6,209 bases of DNA, from assembly GCA_948944455.1 (NCBI GenBank), contig CARBES010000040.1, positions 1 to 6,209 of the forward strand, written 5' to 3'. Made by a program: the position numbers and the translations under genes. Shown here piece after piece: positions 1 through 5,456 of this stretch; position 1 is the stretch's first letter, and every line of letters begins with the position of its first letter. The notes beneath the pieces are model-generated. The model was not told the DNA's origin. It saw only the letters and a program-made list of their open reading frames with translations, and made no database searches. Source of the DNA: an uncultured Candidatus Saccharibacteria bacterium. Lineage in GTDB: Bacteria > Patescibacteriota > Saccharimonadia > Saccharimonadales > Saccharimonadaceae.

Positions 1-53
1 TACAACGGGTTTTCATCCCGTCAACGCGGGTTCGACTCCCGCAGAGATCACCA
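1..53 (+). tRNA. tRNA-Glu (TTC), 3' part, cut by window edge
   Basis: This is the 3' two-thirds of a tRNA. The anticodon arm is ACGGG-TTTTCAT-CCCGT, whose 7-nt loop places TTC (Glu) at positions 34-36. The T arm is GCGGG-TTCGACT-CCCGC. The acceptor 3' strand AGAGATC is followed by discriminator A and an encoded CCA at 51-53. The D arm and acceptor 5' strand lie outside the window, so the acceptor pairing cannot be checked. The identity rests on the anticodon alone. Confidence 0.88.
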
Positions 54-85
54 AGTTTATAAAAATAAACTTTATTTTGTTTTTG
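53..85 (+). terminator. A/T-rich hairpin with T tract after tRNA-Glu
   Basis: An 8-bp stem AAGTTTAT / ATAAACTT with an AAAA loop (53-72) begins at the last base of the tRNA CCA. A T-rich run with a few interruptions follows (73-85). The shape is that of an intrinsic terminator, but the stem is mostly A-T and may be weak. It would separate tRNA-Glu from tRNA-Lys. Confidence 0.45.
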
Positions 86-111
86 TAAACTGCGTTAACA
101 GTCTAATTTGT

Positions 112-188
112 GGGCCGGTAGCTCAGTTGGTTAGAGCACGGGCCTTTTAAGCCCGGTGTCGAGAGTTCGAGCCTCTCCCGGCTCACCA
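112..188 (+). tRNA. tRNA-Lys (TTT), complete with encoded CCA
   Basis: This is a complete 77-nt tRNA. The acceptor stem GGGCCGG pairs with CCGGCTC with one G-T wobble. It has a GCTC/GAGC D stem, an anticodon arm CGGGC-CTTTTAA-GCCCG with anticodon TTT (Lys), and a T arm GAGAG-TTCGAGC-CTCTC. Discriminator A is followed by CCA at 186-188. All helices are well formed. I see no convincing promoter in the 26 bases before it. Confidence 0.96.
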
Positions 189-195
189 CAATACA

Positions 196-224
196 AAAAG
201 AAGTTCCTTTGGGAACTATTTTTG
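196..224 (+). terminator. Intrinsic terminator after tRNA-Lys
   Basis: A stem AGTTCC / GGAACT (202-207 with 212-217) with a TTTG loop is followed by ATTTTTG. An A run before the stem (196-200) can pair with the T run after it, so the hairpin could work in both directions. It ends the tRNA transcript a few bases after the mature CCA end. Confidence 0.8.
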
Positions 225-264
225 TTACTCCGCGCGCAGTATAGCGTATTATTCCCCCTTGATA

Positions 265-480
265 TTACCCTATGGCTAGACAACGGAGGGAGAAGCCATA
301 TTCTTTAGATTCCGTACGTGATGGGTAAACGGTTGTCCTATTCCCTCCATAAGCCGTGGTTCCCAAGTAAAAGACTAGGTTACTTGTATTAGCTGCAGTA
401 GATTGAGATCAAACGTAAATTCGTTCACTGGCCCAAGATAAATAATCAGCCCCTGGAGCATGTAGTCCGCTGCGGACGAA
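265..480 (-). pseudogene. Cassette A: 5'-truncated C-terminal fragment of a Fib_succ_major-type surface protein
   Basis: Read on the minus strand from 480, this is a 71-residue frame starting FVRSG and ending EYGFSLRCLAIG and TAA (265-267). It matches the C-terminal part of the right-edge gene and of cassette B at both ends: FVRSG, then a variable stretch, then GF-x-LRCLAI. That pattern fits my memory of the Fib_succ_major (TIGR02145) family, whose C-terminus usually has a YWSST-like motif and ends GF-S-V-RC-V. Upstream of FVRSG the frame has TAG stops and no start codon or homology, so the fragment cannot be translated alone. An internal TGA (codon at 415-417, in the context YV-stop-SQSTA) sits where relatives have Trp. 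I read it as an unexpressed donor cassette or decayed copy. Its last 28 bases of conserved coding sequence (270-297) are identical to the right-edge gene at 5952-5979. Confidence 0.75.
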
Positions 481-509
481 GTGTGTTCGGTTTCGTCCGC
501 AGCGGGCTA
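463..509. repeat. Head-to-head 5' anchors of cassettes A and B (inverted repeat)
   Basis: The arms CCGCTGCGGACGAA (467-480) and TTCGTCCGCAGCGG (492-505) are a perfect 14-bp inverted repeat around an 11-nt spacer. Allowing one G-T pair, the arms extend to 18 bp (463-480 with 492-509). Each arm is the FVRSG codons of one cassette, facing away from the other. The same 14 bases occur a third time at 6155-6168 in the right-edge gene. The structure could also form a strong hairpin in RNA or a cruciform in DNA. Confidence 0.9.
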
Positions 510-677
510 GCTAGCGAAGTGGACTTTCTGCGAACTACTGGACTTTATAGTTTTTCATGGACTAGTGCCGCAAGTGATGTTGCCATCCATCTTAACGCTA
601 ATAATATCTCCGTCGGTTTATTGAATCATGATCATTCCTACTGGGGTTTTCCACTCCGTTGTCTAGCCATAGAGTAA
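492..677 (+). pseudogene. Cassette B: 5'-truncated C-terminal fragment of the same surface-protein family
   Basis: This 61-residue open frame starts FVRSGLASEV and ends SYWGFPLRCLAIE with TAA at 675-677. The frame can be extended three codons upstream to a GTG at 483, but there is no ribosome binding site and the extra codons belong to the spacer of the inverted repeat. Within it, SFSWTSAASD corresponds to the YWSST-like motif of the family, and the C-terminal tail matches cassette A and the right-edge gene. The first 14 bases and the last 25 (654-678) are identical to the right-edge gene (6155-6168 and 5946-5970, reverse strand), while the middle does not align at DNA level. It has no stop or frameshift, so it is an intact coding cassette without its own N-terminus. 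I infer a silent donor. An alternative is a remnant of a tandem paralogue. Confidence 0.75.
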
Positions 678-721
678 TTAAGGGATGATGGGGAATATCC
701 CAACAACCAACAAGAATGTAT

Positions 722-860
722 GGGTTAGATTAATTCTAGACTTTTAGAAACCATGGAGCTCTGACTCCTTGGGCTGAGCCGGGTCCGATTCAGCGAGCGT
801 AAGCGAGTCGATGAGGAGAGGCTCACCCAGGTTGAAGAAAGTCTAGAAATAATCTAAACC
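722..860. repeat. 139-bp structured element with 23-bp imperfect terminal inverted repeat
   Basis: Arms 722-744 and 838-860 pair at 21 of 23 positions. Nested inside are AACC/GGTT (749-752 with 830-833) and an inner stem TGGG(C)TGAGCC / GGCTCACCCA (770-780 with 820-829). The tip has GATTC/GAGTC and a GC-GTAA-GC tetraloop hairpin. TA occurs on both sides (719-720, 861-862), which is weak support for a MITE-like insertion. The element lies between cassette B and the convergent gene ending at 882. It could be a structured RNA on either strand, a miniature mobile element, or a bidirectional transcription barrier. I do not recognise it as any Rfam family. The 3' half resembles the element at 3049-3173. 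Confidence 0.6.
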
Positions 861-881
861 TAAGGATATATTAGCTTTTCC

Positions 882-1472
882 TTATTCCTCAACCCGTTCG
901 CAACTCATAGTTGCAGTATACGTATAGTCCTTCTCCCCGTACGGCTCTACCGGCACAAAGTGCACCCGACTCGTATTCTCGTCACATTCATAATGCTCAT
1001 TCGAAAAATATTTCTTCTCTCCGGCATATTTTTGATCATTAAATGTTAGGAATTGTCGGAGATATACTAACGGGAATCCCGTATCAACGTATTGCTCCAT
1101 CACCGCCCTCGCATCAGTTTTATCACCCATAATCCGCGGATAGAGGTATTCAGTATAATAAGCACTCGTCAGCCGCTCTAACGACTTCTCCGCATCCTCT
1201 TCTGGGTGGAAGCTCGCCTTTACCGCAAAACTGCACAATATCGCCACTACACAAGTCACGATTACGCCAAGTAATGTCCATTCACGCCAGCTCATAGGCG
1301 CCCGCTTCATACGCTTACGTGCCAACTTCGCTCGCGTCTTTGGATCAACAATTGCCTTCACGACCAATTCCGGACGACGGCTCACCTTGCGGCCCGAAGA
1401 ACTACTTCGAGTTATACTTTTACTAGTCTGGCTAGATCTTTTTGTGCTTTTTTGTGTCTTTTTCGCCGCCAT
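882..1472 (-). CDS. Hypothetical single-pass membrane protein with basic Ser/Lys-rich N-terminus
   Basis: A 196-residue protein from the ATG at 1472; I recognise no family. Residues 1-60 are strongly basic and Ser/Thr/Lys/Arg-rich (MAAKKTQKST..., RAKLARKRMKR). One hydrophobic segment at about 66-86 (WTLLGVIVTCVVAILCSFAV) follows, then an extracytoplasmic domain to 196 with two cysteines, C163 and C191, which could form a disulfide. By the positive-inside rule the N-terminus is cytoplasmic. A longer frame opens at 1547, but a TATAAT box at 1482-1487 lies nine bases before the ATG at 1472, so a longer product would need transcription from further upstream. The gene ends convergently with cassette B across the structured element. 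The general plan (disordered N-terminus, one helix, two-Cys outer domain) is shared with the gene at 4177-5403, though the sequences do not visibly match. Confidence 0.8.
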   Translation of the reverse strand: MAAKKTQKSTKRSSQTSKSITRSSSSGRKVSRRPELVVKAIVDPKTRAKLARKRMKRAPMSWREWTLLGVIVTCVVAILCSFAVKASFHPEEDAEKSLERLTSAYYTEYLYPRIMGDKTDARAVMEQYVDTGFPLVYLRQFLTFNDQKYAGEKKYFSNEHYECDENTSRVHFVPVEPYGEKDYTYTATMSCERVEE

Positions 1473-1481
1473 GATACCACC

Positions 1482-1510
1482 ATTATACACTATTTTTCTA
1501 ATCATTACCA
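1482..1510 (-). promoter_or_regulatory. Promoter of the gene ending at 882; near-leaderless
   Basis: On the minus strand TATAAT (1482-1487) stands nine bases before the ATG at 1472, putting +1 within two or three bases of the start codon. A poor -35 candidate (TGGTAA, 1505-1510, spacer 17) is present. There is no Shine-Dalgarno sequence. The left end of the 248-bp repeat (1530) is only about 20 bp upstream. Confidence 0.6.
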
Positions 1511-1529
1511 TTTTTCTATTTCTCCTGAA

Positions 1530-1777
1530 TCCCCAAGGCACGGACAACTCGCACGACTCCAGCTCAACCTATACTCCCCCAACCGGCGCCAAAATGTCTA
1601 GATCATAATTACGACGTGCATCATTCCCTGCACTATTTACGACACCAAAAAGTCAGGTAGCATTTCTGCTACCTGATCTTTCCGTTAAAGCTAAGTATTT
1701 CTATTCGCCATCTAACGACTCTAGCTTAACCTTCTTCATCCTCCCTTGATTACTCTATGGCTAGACAACGGAGGGAG
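1530..1777. repeat. 248-bp perfect direct repeat, copy 1
   Basis: Identical base for base to 5727-5974, offset 4197 bp, by my line-by-line comparison. Read on the minus strand it starts inside the surface-gene 3' anchor (CTCCCTCCGTTGTC...), includes the last codons and stop of that gene, and continues through its downstream terminator. Here the anchor is attached directly behind the CDF stop codon with no variable coding region, so it is a 3' end without a gene. The other end stops at 1530, at the loop edge of a hairpin that is complete only in copy 2. It also contains a weak stem GTTAAAGCTA / TAGCTTAAC (1684-1693 with 1722-1730). Confidence 0.95.
1647..1676 (-). terminator. Strong intrinsic terminator in repeat copy 1 (minus strand)
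   Basis: A perfect 10-bp stem TCAGGTAGCA / TGCTACCTGA (1653-1662 with 1667-1676) with a GAAA loop on the minus strand is followed there by CTTTTT. It lies about 110 bases beyond the CDF stop and would end CDF transcripts before the next minus-strand gene. It was evidently copied here together with the surface-gene 3' end. Confidence 0.9.
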
Positions 1778-1786
1778 GTCTATATC

Positions 1787-2914
1787 TTAACTAACGCTTA
1801 TATCGGCATCCATTTGTGCTTGAAACTTATATTCTGGATATAGAATCCTCAATTCCCTCGTTAACCTTCGTAAAGCCTTCTCCGGGTCTTCTGTCTGAAA
1901 GTCTACCACCGCATCAAATGTCACCACCCGCGTCTTCTCATTTGCCAAAAATCCATGCACTTGTAGAATTTCCGGATGTTCCTTTGCTAAGCGCTCAACA
2001 TCTCGCCTCATCTGACCAGCATCGCCTCGCGAGTTTGCTGCATAAATCCCCACTGTCATCATGATCTGAAATTTTTTTCGCACCGAAGCCATAATTTCCT
2101 GGGTTAATTGATGAATCTGTCTCGCCGTTAAACTATCTTGCACCTGAATCTGCACTGTTCCTACCATCGTCGTTGGACCATAATCGTGTAGCGCTAAATC
2201 ATAAACACCTTGCACTTTATCAAAACTTTCAATCTGTCGTTTTACTTGGCTAATTAGTTGTGCATCTGCTCGCTGACCCAAGGTTGCTCGCGCCGCTTCA
2301 CCCATCATCTCAATAGCCGTTTTTATAATCAAAATCGCAATCAACACCCCAAGATACCCCTCCAGCTGCAAACCAAGTATACGATTTAAAATTCCCGCCG
2401 CTAGGGTCGCTAACGACAAAATCGCATCCATCAAAGCATCCTGCCCCGCCGCCATTAAAGCCGGCGCCCCATACATCTTCCCTCGTCGTTTTACGTAACG
2501 ACCTAATACCACTTTAACTAAAACCGCCACCGCCACAATAATTAGCGTGAGATTCGTATAATCCGTTTCATTCGGAGCCAAGATTTTCTCTATCGATTCC
2601 TTTAATGCTACTACGCCAGTCGCCAAAATTACTATTGTTACTGCCAATGTTGCTAAATATTCAATACGACCATGACCGTGCGGATGTTGTTTGTCCGGAC
2701 GCCGATTTGCAAGTTTTGCCCCCACAGCAGTTACTACCGACGACAATACATCCGTTAAGTTATTAACCGCATCCAGAATAATTGCAATTGATCCTGAAAC
2801 CACACCTACCCCCATCTTGAAAAACACCAACACTATATTTGTTGCAATCCCAACCAAACTTGTTTTTATGATCGCTTTTTCACGTTTTATCATGTTTATC
2901 TTTGTACGAGTCAT
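1787..2914 (-). CDS. Cation diffusion facilitator, probable Mn2+ exporter
   Basis: A 375-residue inner-membrane CDF transporter, which exchanges a divalent metal for protons. About six membrane helices lie between residues 15 and 201. The signature DAVNNLTDVLSS (48-59) in helix 2 and HPHGHGRIE (77-85) before helix 3 are clear. Metal-site residues read as N51-xxx-D55 in helix 2 and D159-xxx-D163 (QDALMDAI) in helix 5. The DxxxD form of helix 5, in place of HxxxD, is associated with Mn-type CDFs, so Mn2+ export is my inference; Fe or other metals remain possible. A cytoplasmic dimerisation domain follows at about 205-290. A second similar domain at about 300-370 (VHGFLANEKT..., FDAVVDF) makes it longer than the usual ~300 residues; I recall this arrangement in Firmicutes homologues. 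The ATG at 2914 sits six bases after a -10 box, so it is read as leaderless. The gene is divergent from the methyltransferase. Confidence 0.93.
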   Translation of the reverse strand: MTRTKINMIKREKAIIKTSLVGIATNIVLVFFKMGVGVVSGSIAIILDAVNNLTDVLSSVVTAVGAKLANRRPDKQHPHGHGRIEYLATLAVTIVILATGVVALKESIEKILAPNETDYTNLTLIIVAVAVLVKVVLGRYVKRRGKMYGAPALMAAGQDALMDAILSLATLAAGILNRILGLQLEGYLGVLIAILIIKTAIEMMGEAARATLGQRADAQLISQVKRQIESFDKVQGVYDLALHDYGPTTMVGTVQIQVQDSLTARQIHQLTQEIMASVRKKFQIMMTVGIYAANSRGDAGQMRRDVERLAKEHPEILQVHGFLANEKTRVVTFDAVVDFQTEDPEKALRRLTRELRILYPEYKFQAQMDADISVS

Positions 2915-2920
2915 CCCGCT

Positions 2921-2949
2921 ATTTTAGCACAACTTTGCACTCTCGTCCA
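2921..2949 (-). promoter_or_regulatory. Extended -10 promoter giving a leaderless CDF transcript
   Basis: On the minus strand, TGC-TAAAAT (-10 at 2921-2926) is followed by six bases and then the ATG at 2914, so +1 falls at the A of the start codon. A fair -35, TGGACG (2944-2949), sits 17 bp upstream. No Shine-Dalgarno is present, which supports the leaderless reading. Confidence 0.65.
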
Positions 2950-3048
2950 CACATCCCCTACGCCTATTTCATTCATACTAAATAATAATCTAATCATTTT
3001 TCAATCATATTATAATTATATTTATATAACATTTGCAGCCTTCTAACC

Positions 3049-3173
3049 ATAGCATGCTAAGTGGTAGTTATGGCATAGTGTGGTAATAGAGAGGTCCACT
3101 CCAGTTGAGGAAATACTAAATTAAGCAACGCAAAAGCCGCTAACCATAAACTAACTGCCATTTAGTATGCTAT
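3049..3173. repeat. 125-bp structured element with 22-bp inverted repeat overlapping the methyltransferase promoter
   Basis: Arms 3049-3070 and 3152-3173 pair along all 22 positions on the plus strand, three of them G-U wobbles. Wobbles rather than mismatches suggest selection for RNA pairing. The right arm covers the -35 spacer and the first bases of the -10 box of the methyltransferase. The interior piece at about 3088-3118 (GAGAGGTCC..., GTTGAGGAAA...) resembles 815-845 of the element at 722-860, about 26 of 31 bases by eye with one gap in each. It fills most of the gap between the divergent CDF and methyltransferase promoters; the remaining bases (2950-3048) are AT-rich, with nothing I can name. 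Confidence 0.5.
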
Positions 3174-3176
3174 AAT
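3168..3176 (+). promoter_or_regulatory. Extended -10 element of the methyltransferase gene
   Basis: TGC-TATAAT, with the hexamer at 3171-3176, ends ten bases before the ATG at 3187, so the transcript would start about four bases before the start codon. No ribosome binding site is seen in CAAGTT before the ATG. No good -35 is visible; the extended TGn motif may compensate. Confidence 0.65.
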
Positions 3177-3186
3177 AGAACAAGTT

Positions 3187-3933
3187 ATGACAAAATCCAA
3201 CGATGTAATTGCCAACTACAACGGCTATGATTATAAGAAAATCTTCTGGGAAGACGCTGACCGCAAATATGAAGATCTCGCCGATCGTATGGCAATCCGT
3301 AAACTTCTGCCAAAACAAATGGACAAATTTGTTGATATTGCCGGCGGCTACGGTCGTCTGGCCGACGAATACCTGCCTCGTGCAAAAGCAGCTACGCTTT
3401 TTGATTATTCTAAAACCGAGCTCGCTCAAGCTAAGGAACTCTATGGCGATAAAATCCACACCAAAGCTGGCGACATTTACGATCTTCCCTTTCCAGAGAA
3501 TAGTTTTGACGCCCTCATGATGGTCCGCGCCACGCACCACTTCAAAGATATGCAAGCCGTCTCCGACCAACTTTATCGGATCCTGAAACCTAACGGTATA
3601 GCCGTTATTGAAGTCGCCAACAAACGCACCCTACCTAAAATGTTCCGTTACTGGTTCAAAAAATCCGACATTAACCCTTTTAGTCGCGATGTCGCCCACC
3701 TTAAAGACCTTAATTCCAATGGCTTTTATAACTACCATCCGAAATATATCGAAGAAATTTTTAAAAAATCCGGCTTCACGATCGAAAAGGTCCTTTCTGT
3801 CTCTAATTTCCGCAGCACCCGACTAAAGAAGCTTTTCGGTGCTAAAGCTCTTTCGCGCATGGAAAATGTCGCTCAGGGTGCGCTCGCACCAATCCGTTTT
3901 GCCCCCTCGATCTATTATCGTCTGAAGAAATAG
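3187..3933 (+). CDS. Class I SAM-dependent methyltransferase, UbiE/Methyltransf_11 type
   Basis: A 248-residue cytoplasmic protein with a Rossmann-like methyltransferase core. Motif I VDIAGGYGR (49-57) binds SAM. LFDYS (71-75) supplies the acidic residue at the end of strand 2. GDIYDLPFPENSFDAL (95-110) is motif II with the LPF-pattern common in Methyltransf_11 proteins. LKPNGIAVIEV (133-143) is motif III. The ~40 residues before motif I (YNGYDYKKIFWEDADRKYED) and the C-terminal ~100 residues, rich in Lys/Arg/aromatic, probably shape the acceptor site. The substrate cannot be told from sequence; lipid, quinone or small-molecule targets are all possible. The start at 3187 is chosen because it keeps the conserved-looking N-terminus and follows a -10 box at leaderless distance. 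The gene runs towards tRNA-Arg with no terminator between, so readthrough into the tRNA is possible. Its stop is TAG. Confidence 0.88.
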   Translation: MTKSNDVIANYNGYDYKKIFWEDADRKYEDLADRMAIRKLLPKQMDKFVDIAGGYGRLADEYLPRAKAATLFDYSKTELAQAKELYGDKIHTKAGDIYDLPFPENSFDALMMVRATHHFKDMQAVSDQLYRILKPNGIAVIEVANKRTLPKMFRYWFKKSDINPFSRDVAHLKDLNSNGFYNYHPKYIEEIFKKSGFTIEKVLSVSNFRSTRLKKLFGAKALSRMENVAQGALAPIRFAPSIYYRLKK

Positions 3934-3959
3934 CCATCCTGGAGACCATGTGTTATAAT
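3931..3959 (+). promoter_or_regulatory. tRNA-Arg promoter
   Basis: TATAAT at 3954-3959 lies eight bases before the tRNA 5' end, so transcription would start at or just before the mature 5' end. The -35 candidate TAGCCA (3931-3936, spacer 17) matches the consensus at four of six positions and overlaps the methyltransferase stop codon. Confidence 0.6.
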
Positions 3960-3967
3960 GTCAGCAT

Positions 3968-4042
3968 GGTGCCATCGTTCAACGGATAGGACATATCCCC
4001 TCTAAGGATACAATGTTGGTTCGATTCCAACTGGCGCCGCCA
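3968..4042 (+). tRNA. tRNA-Arg (TCT) with unusual C33
   Basis: A 75-nt tRNA. The acceptor GGTGCCA pairs with TGGCGCC (one wobble); the D stem is GTTC/GGAC; the anticodon stem is TATCC/GGATA (3994-3998 with 4006-4010); the T arm is GTTGG-TTCGATT-CCAAC; discriminator G is followed by encoded CCA at 4040-4042. The 7-nt loop is CCTCTAA, giving anticodon TCT (Arg, codon AGA). Position 33, almost always U in tRNAs, is C here. The variable loop is four bases. Confidence 0.88.
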
Positions 4043-4052
4043 AATATAGCAT

Positions 4053-4080
4053 ACGCCCATAACATAGGGCGTTTTGTTTT
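4053..4080 (+). terminator. Intrinsic terminator after tRNA-Arg
   Basis: A stem ACGCCC / GGGCGT (4053-4058 with 4067-4072) with an 8-nt loop runs straight into TTTTGTTTT. It ends the tRNA-Arg transcript and any readthrough from the methyltransferase. Confidence 0.85.
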
Positions 4081-4110
4081 GGCTATATTATAGCATAACG
4101 GCCCTGCACA

Positions 4111-4140
4111 AATAAACTACCCTCTAGAGGGTAGTTTATT
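4111..4140. terminator. 30-bp perfect palindrome, probable bidirectional terminator
   Basis: Bases 4111-4140 equal their own reverse complement, centred on CTCTAGAG. As RNA this folds into a 13-bp stem with a CTAG loop and a TTTATT-type tail on either strand. It lies 37 bases beyond the stop of the minus-strand gene at 4177 and just after the tRNA terminator, so its main job is probably to end that gene's transcript. Confidence 0.75.
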
Positions 4141-4176
4141 CATATATTAATCCACTATCAACCGCGCCGACCATCC

Positions 4177-5403
4177 CTATTCTACTTGGCAAGCAAAGCC
4201 GTTCGCTTCGTAGTTCGCCTTTATTGCTTCAAGTCCATCGTCTAAAACGCCTTCAGCGTTAGCCTCCAACATAAAAGTCCGAATATAATCACCTATTAAT
4301 TTTTCCGGCGTCGCCACGAAACGTTCGCTAATTGTATATCCATCTATATTAAACTCTGCCGTCACTGGGTCGATCCCCATCTGAACACCCATATCGACAA
4401 TCATCGCCAGCTCCGCATCGAAATATCCGCGCATCGCCTCCGCTGCTTCAGGTGTAGCAAAACTAAAACCGTTCGCTAGTTCAATTGATGATAGCGTATC
4501 ATTCTTGAAATTAGCAGTCACAAGATGATTCATTGACTGTATCTCCGGAAAGCCCTCAATACCTTCACCAACACCATCATCACGTGAACAAGTCATGATT
4601 GCTAAAGTATCTTCAATTGGTTTATCGTCAATCGGCGGGATGATAATCGGATTACCGCTACCGACATTATCCTTCGCCTGCATCCAAAGTACCACAAAAA
4701 TAATCGTCGTCACAGCAAAGATTAAGGCCAGCCCACCCAAGATCAAAGTTAATAAGTTCGATTTTTTACCACCAGTATTACCCGAAAACTTCTCGACTTG
4801 CGGCTGCAAAGCGTCTGGAATATCCGAACTCGACGAAGTCGGCATGGCACCAGGCTGCGCCGCAAATGGATTATATGGCTGAACCGGCTCACCTACTTTT
4901 GGAGTAGTAGAATTATTTGATGGTAAAGCCGAACCTACGCCACCTGCACCATCGGCAATCGTCGTAGCGGGAGTATTAGCAAAAGGGTTCATCGAAGAAA
5001 CTGGAGTAGCAGACGGAGCAGTCGCCGCAGTACCACTAGTTCCGCCCAAGCCCGACGTATCCGTAGTCATGTCCACCGTTGGTAATGGCGGAACTGACGT
5101 TACGCTACCAATCGAACCTGGTACCGGAGCAGCTGGCACAAGAGGCTGATCTGAAGCCGCCATTGAAGCCGTCGGATCAATCGAACTAATCTGATCTAGC
5201 CCTAACGCATCATTTCCAGTATCTGGAGCTGCCATTCCAGCCGAGGTTAAATTGTCTTGCGCTGCGGCCATACTATCTGCCATCGAAAGACCAGAATTGA
5301 CGCTCGAATTCCCAGTCGGCGCAGTAAAATCTAACGGCGCTGATCCCGGCGTCACACCTGCGGCACCCGCATTATTTAATGGATTATTTTCTCCAGGATT
5401 CAT
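4177..5403 (-). CDS. Hypothetical single-pass membrane protein with long low-complexity N-terminus and outer domain
   Basis: A 408-residue protein; I cannot assign a named family. Residues 1-210 are low-complexity and disordered in composition (Ala, Ser, Thr, Pro, Gly, Asn), with repeats of NPFA (139-142, 178-181). GGKKSN precedes one membrane helix at about 217-242 (LTLILGGLALIFAVTTIIFV). The outer domain at 243-408 has two cysteines, C272 (MTCSRDD) and C405 (GFACQVE), likely a disulfide joining its first strand to its end. The NHLVTANFKNDTLSSIEL stretch recalls YehR-like DUF1307 proteins, but this is only an impression. By the positive-inside rule the N-terminal region would be cytoplasmic. 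The ATG at 5403 is preceded by AAGGGAGG at four bases, the only clear Shine-Dalgarno among the genes here. It is flanked by its own promoter and terminator, so it is a monocistronic unit. Confidence 0.85.
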   Translation of the reverse strand: MNPGENNPLNNAGAAGVTPGSAPLDFTAPTGNSSVNSGLSMADSMAAAQDNLTSAGMAAPDTGNDALGLDQISSIDPTASMAASDQPLVPAAPVPGSIGSVTSVPPLPTVDMTTDTSGLGGTSGTAATAPSATPVSSMNPFANTPATTIADGAGGVGSALPSNNSTTPKVGEPVQPYNPFAAQPGAMPTSSSSDIPDALQPQVEKFSGNTGGKKSNLLTLILGGLALIFAVTTIIFVVLWMQAKDNVGSGNPIIIPPIDDKPIEDTLAIMTCSRDDGVGEGIEGFPEIQSMNHLVTANFKNDTLSSIELANGFSFATPEAAEAMRGYFDAELAMIVDMGVQMGIDPVTAEFNIDGYTISERFVATPEKLIGDYIRTFMLEANAEGVLDDGLEAIKANYEANGFACQVE

Positions 5404-5456
5404 TCTGCCTCCCTTTTCCTGTTGGTAATATTATGCCAAAAAGGCTACTTTGTTCT

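Noticed and set aside
415..417. TGA read as Gly or Trp (alternative genetic code)
   Set aside because: The four complete genes have no in-frame TGA and end in TAA or TAG; one TGA in an untranslatable fragment is better explained as a nonsense change.
265..677. Diversity-generating retroelement (template and variable repeat)
   Set aside because: Cassettes differ at all bases and in length rather than only at adenines, and no reverse transcriptase is in the window. A distant one cannot be excluded.
265..678. Integron attC-type cassettes
   Set aside because: The anchors do not contain the GTTRRRY/RYYYAAC core pairs and lie inside coding sequence rather than after genes.
1473..1547. Longer start (ATG at 1547) for the gene ending at 882
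   Set aside because: The extra 25 codons run through the TATAAT box and the sequence between it and the repeat; the shorter start fits the promoter and gives a typical basic cytoplasmic tail.
1387..1608. Open frame of 73 codons on the plus strand
   Set aside because: It is antisense to the promoter and N-terminal coding region of the minus-strand gene starting at 1472 and runs into the non-coding repeat; it has no ribosome binding site or family likeness.
1569..1650. Short minus-strand open frame inside the 248-bp repeat ending NYDLDILAPVGGV
   Set aside because: It looks protein-like but has no start codon, begins inside the terminator, and both copies are identical, so there is no evidence of coding constraint.
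2915..3186. Manganese (yybP-ykoY) riboswitch for the CDF gene
   Set aside because: I find none of the conserved yybP-ykoY sequence, and the CDF promoter appears to give no leader RNA.
3151..3570. Minus-strand frame of 139 codons over the methyltransferase
   Set aside because: It is a shadow of the methyltransferase, whose SAM-binding motifs are unmistakable on the plus strand.
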